Shown here piece by piece: positions 6,484-8,647 of a stretch of 8,647 nucleotides of DNA. The notes below the pieces were generated by a model. The model saw only the letters and a list, made by a program, of their open reading frames with translations. It made no database searches and was not told the DNA's origin. Source of the stretch: Anaerolineales bacterium (lineage in GTDB: Bacteria > Chloroflexota > Anaerolineae > Anaerolineales > UBA11657). Every line of letters begins with the position of its first letter. Position 1 is the stretch's first letter. Where the stretch lies: the NCBI GenBank assembly GCA_947503585.1, contig CANNEJ010000050.1, forward strand, positions 1-8,647, in the 5' to 3' direction. The translations under genes and the position numbers were made by a program.

Positions 6484-7638
6484 CTAACTCTTGCCGGCGT
6501 GCGGCGGCTCTTCGCCTTCCCGCGACAACTTGCCGAAGATGAAGCCCTCCACTGTGCGTGCCCCGCGCCGCAGTGCCGAGCGCACGCGTGAGAAGCCATA
6601 GAAGGCGCGGAGTTGCAAGCGCCGCCACGAGCTCGGCGCAGCGGGCAAGGTCACATCCCAGCGCACAAGTGCCGCACCCCACGTGAGCCCGCCGCCAAAG
6701 GCCACGAACACAATGTTGGTGTTGGGCTTGATGGTTCCGGCAGCCACGGCTTCACACAGGGCGATCGGGATCGATGCCGTGGAGGTGTTGCCGTAGCGCT
6801 CCAGGTTGAGGACAAAGCGGTCGGCCGGCAGCTTTAGCCCGCGGGCGGCGGCCGCCACGATGCGCTCATTTGCCTGATGGGGAACTATGCGATCAATCTC
6901 AGACATGCGCAGTCCGGCGTCAGCCACCACCTGCTGGCAGGCATCCACCATCACTTTTGTTGCAAACCGAAACACTTCGGATCCGTTCATTTGGATGGTG
7001 TGCAGGTTGTCGCGCAGGGTCTCAATGCTGACCGGTTTGCGGCTGCCGCCCGCCGGCACAGAAAGCAGGTCAGCCCCCGAGCCGTCTGAGCGCAGCAGGG
7101 TGGAGAGCACACCGCCGCGCTGTTCGCTGCCGCGCAGCACAAATGCACCGGCGCCGTCTCCAAAAAGAATGCAGGTGCCGCGGTCTTCCCAGTTCACAAT
7201 GCGCGACATTGTTTCCGAGCCGATGACAAGCACGGTGTTCATCGAGCCAGAGACGATTGCCTGCGACGCAAGTGACAGCGCGTACACAAAACCGGTGCAG
7301 GCAGCCAGTAGATCGAATGCGCCGGCCTTGCGGGCTCCCAGTGCATCCTGGATTATGCTGGCTGTGGCGGGAAACATATGCTCGGGCGTGGAAGTAGCCA
7401 CAATAATCAGGTCAATTTCGCCGGGACTGATGGCTGCGACTTCGATTGCCTTGCGCGCGGCCGCGAGGCCAAGGCTTGCGGTAGTTTCTTGCGGCCCGGC
7501 AATGCGGCGCTCATGAATACCGGTGCGCGAAACAATCCACTCTTCAGTAGTGTCCACCATGCGCGAAATTTCGCGGTTGGTAAGTACGCGTTTTGGCACG
7601 GCCATGCCCCAGCCAATGATGTGGGCGTGGGTCTTCAT
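6484..7638 (-). CDS. fabH: Beta-ketoacyl-ACP synthase III (FabH) with basic C-terminal tail
   Basis: Condenses an acyl-CoA (usually acetyl-CoA) with malonyl-ACP to start type II fatty-acid synthesis in the cytosol. The 384-aa product carries the FabH Cys-His-Asn triad: C114 in LLAACTGFVYAL, H254 in IVPHQANERI and N284 in RYGNTSTASIPIAL. The N-terminal EEWIVSRTGIHERRIA (32-47) holds the W and R positions that contact CoA in known FabH. The conserved core ends near residue 329 (FGGGLTWGAALVRWDV), as expected for a family of about 320-330 aa. About 55 further residues (330-384) are rich in arginine (9 R, 2 K; most in 339-361) and look like an amphipathic or disordered tail of unknown role. The start ATG lies 6 nt after the fabF stop, so coupled translation is likely; only a weak GGGC lies in the ribosome-binding position. 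Stop is TAG. Convergent with rpoD. Confidence 0.95.
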   Translation of the reverse strand: MKTHAHIIGWGMAVPKRVLTNREISRMVDTTEEWIVSRTGIHERRIAGPQETTASLGLAAARKAIEVAAISPGEIDLIIVATSTPEHMFPATASIIQDALGARKAGAFDLLAACTGFVYALSLASQAIVSGSMNTVLVIGSETMSRIVNWEDRGTCILFGDGAGAFVLRGSEQRGGVLSTLLRSDGSGADLLSVPAGGSRKPVSIETLRDNLHTIQMNGSEVFRFATKVMVDACQQVVADAGLRMSEIDRIVPHQANERIVAAAARGLKLPADRFVLNLERYGNTSTASIPIALCEAVAAGTIKPNTNIVFVAFGGGLTWGAALVRWDVTLPAAPSSWRRLQLRAFYGFSRVRSALRRGARTVEGFIFGKLSREGEEPPHAGKS

Positions 7639-7644
7639 GCCCGT

Positions 7645-8647
7645 TTAGGTTTGGCCATTGAGGTATGAGCCCAAAATCAGGCAGGCATTATGGCCGCCGA
7701 ACCCAAAAGAGTTCGACATCGCCCGGCGCACCGTGGCGGCACGCGCTTGGTTCGGCACGTAATCCAGGTCGCAGTGCTCGTCCGGGTGGGCGTAATTAAT
7801 CGTGGGCGGCAGAATTCCATGCACTATGGCCTGAAGGGCAATGCACGCCTCCAGTGCGCCGGCGGCGCCAAGCAAGTGGCCATGCATTGATTTTGTGGAC
7901 GAGACCGGCAGAGTTGCCGCCGCAGCCCCAAACACTTTTTTGATCGCCAGTGTTTCCATTCTGTCGTTCAAGACGGTTGAGGTTCCATGGGCGTTGAGAT
8001 AGTCAATATCGGCGGCTTGCAATCCGGCATCAAGTAGCGCAAGCTGCATGCAGCGCGCAGCGCTCGAGCCGTCACTAGCGGGCGCGGTCATGTGAAAGGC
8101 ATCATTGCTGAGTCCGTACCCCAGCACCTCCCCCAGAATTTGTGCGCCGCGTGCCGTGGCGTGCGCCGCGTCTTCCAGCACCAGCACGGCTGCGCCTTCT
8201 GCTGCTACAAACCCGTCGCGTTCATTGTCGAACGGGCGGGAGGCAGTGTGCGGATCGATCGACTTGGTGGAGAGTGTGCCCATGTTGGCAAAGCCGGCCA
8301 TGATCAGCGGCGTGAGGGCTGCTTCGGCGCCGCCACTCAGCATCACATCTGCTGCACCGCGCCGGATCATCTCCGCTGCTTCGCCAATTGCATTTGTGCT
8401 GCTGGCACATGCTGCGCTCACGGCTAGGTTGGGTCCGCGCAATCCAAAATGCAGCGCAACCTGGCCGGCTGCAGTATCCGGCAGCATCATTGGCACCATA
8501 AAGGGGCTGATGCGGCTGGCACCGCGTGCATTCAGTGTTTGCGCCTCTGAACCCACGGTCGTGATGCCGCCCATGCCGGTGCCAATCAGTGCGCCGATCC
8601 GATCAGCGTTGCCGGCGTCAACCTTCAGCCCAGACGCGAGCATTGCC
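7645..8647 (-). CDS. fabF: Beta-ketoacyl-ACP synthase II (FabF), N-terminus cut by window edge
   Basis: Elongates acyl-ACP with malonyl-ACP in type II fatty-acid synthesis. The frame is open to the right edge and ends at TAA 7645-7647; 333 codons including the stop are read from the first internal ATG (8643), which is not the true start. Counting from that methionine, the thiolase-fold triad is C79 (AVSAACASS), H219 (NAHGTST) and H256 (GHLLGAAGA), with the conserved lysine K251 in SSTKS. These fall exactly 84 below the E. coli FabF numbers (C163, H303, H340), so about 84 N-terminal residues are missing. The C-terminal SNSFGFGGHNACLIL (310-324) is intact. The motif around the last histidine reads SMHGHLLG where SMTGHLLG is common. 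It is upstream of and nearly touching fabH, indicating an operon whose earlier genes (perhaps acpP, fabD or fabG) would lie beyond the edge. FabB is less likely given the wording. Confidence 0.95.
   Translation of the reverse strand, partial: AMLASGLKVDAGNADRIGALIGTGMGGITTVGSEAQTLNARGASRISPFMVPMMLPDTAAGQVALHFGLRGPNLAVSAACASSTNAIGEAAEMIRRGAADVMLSGGAEAALTPLIMAGFANMGTLSTKSIDPHTASRPFDNERDGFVAAEGAAVLVLEDAAHATARGAQILGEVLGYGLSNDAFHMTAPASDGSSAARCMQLALLDAGLQAADIDYLNAHGTSTVLNDRMETLAIKKVFGAAAATLPVSSTKSMHGHLLGAAGALEACIALQAIVHGILPPTINYAHPDEHCDLDYVPNQARAATVRRAMSNSFGFGGHNACLILGSYLNGQT

Noticed and set aside
1..8647. CRISPR array, transposon ends, tRNA/rRNA genes, defence or secondary-metabolite cluster
   Set aside because: No regularly spaced repeats, transposase motifs, cloverleaf or rRNA sequence, or accessory gene was seen on either strand; the visible genes are all housekeeping.

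Overview
The window is housekeeping DNA from a bacterium with moderately high G+C. It is most likely a member of the Chloroflexota, although that placement is inferred by eye from protein wording and not from a search. The clues are the RpoD (region 1.1 wording, and the GDQINK version of the stretch after region 2.4), a PBP1C-type penicillin-binding protein with NPG where GT51 enzymes usually have HxG, and a FabH with an arginine-rich C-terminal tail. No rRNA, tRNA, CRISPR array, insertion sequence, phage gene or toxin/defence cassette was seen.

Layout from left to right: (1) Positions 1-2224, minus strand, encode most of a bifunctional class A penicillin-binding protein (PBP1C type) whose C-terminus lies beyond the left edge. 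(2) A 145-bp divergent intergenic region holds two imperfect copies of a segment of about 45 bp. (3) Plus strand: xpt (2370-2942, GTG start) and guaA (2994-4520) form a probable two-gene purine salvage/GMP unit with a small hairpin just before the guaA start. (4) Positions 4521-4975 have no gene but hold structured 3'-UTR hairpins, an AT-rich stretch, a good sigma70-type promoter and a leader of about 157 nt with several small stem-loops. (5) rpoD (4976-6343) encodes the primary sigma factor and is followed by a textbook intrinsic terminator (6371-6401). (6) Minus strand, convergent with rpoD: fabF (7645 to beyond the right edge) and fabH (6484-7638) are separated by 6 nt and read as one operon, fabF first.

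Together the genes cover cell-wall polymerisation and cross-linking, GMP supply (Xpt makes XMP from xanthine and PRPP; GuaA aminates XMP to GMP), transcription initiation, and initiation and elongation of type II fatty-acid synthesis. All five recognised enzyme or sigma frames are intact within the window and keep their key residues. I did not find an obviously new biological system. The least explained signals are the duplicated element in the pbpC-xpt intergenic region, the nested stem-loop after guaA, the structured rpoD leader, and the basic tail on FabH.
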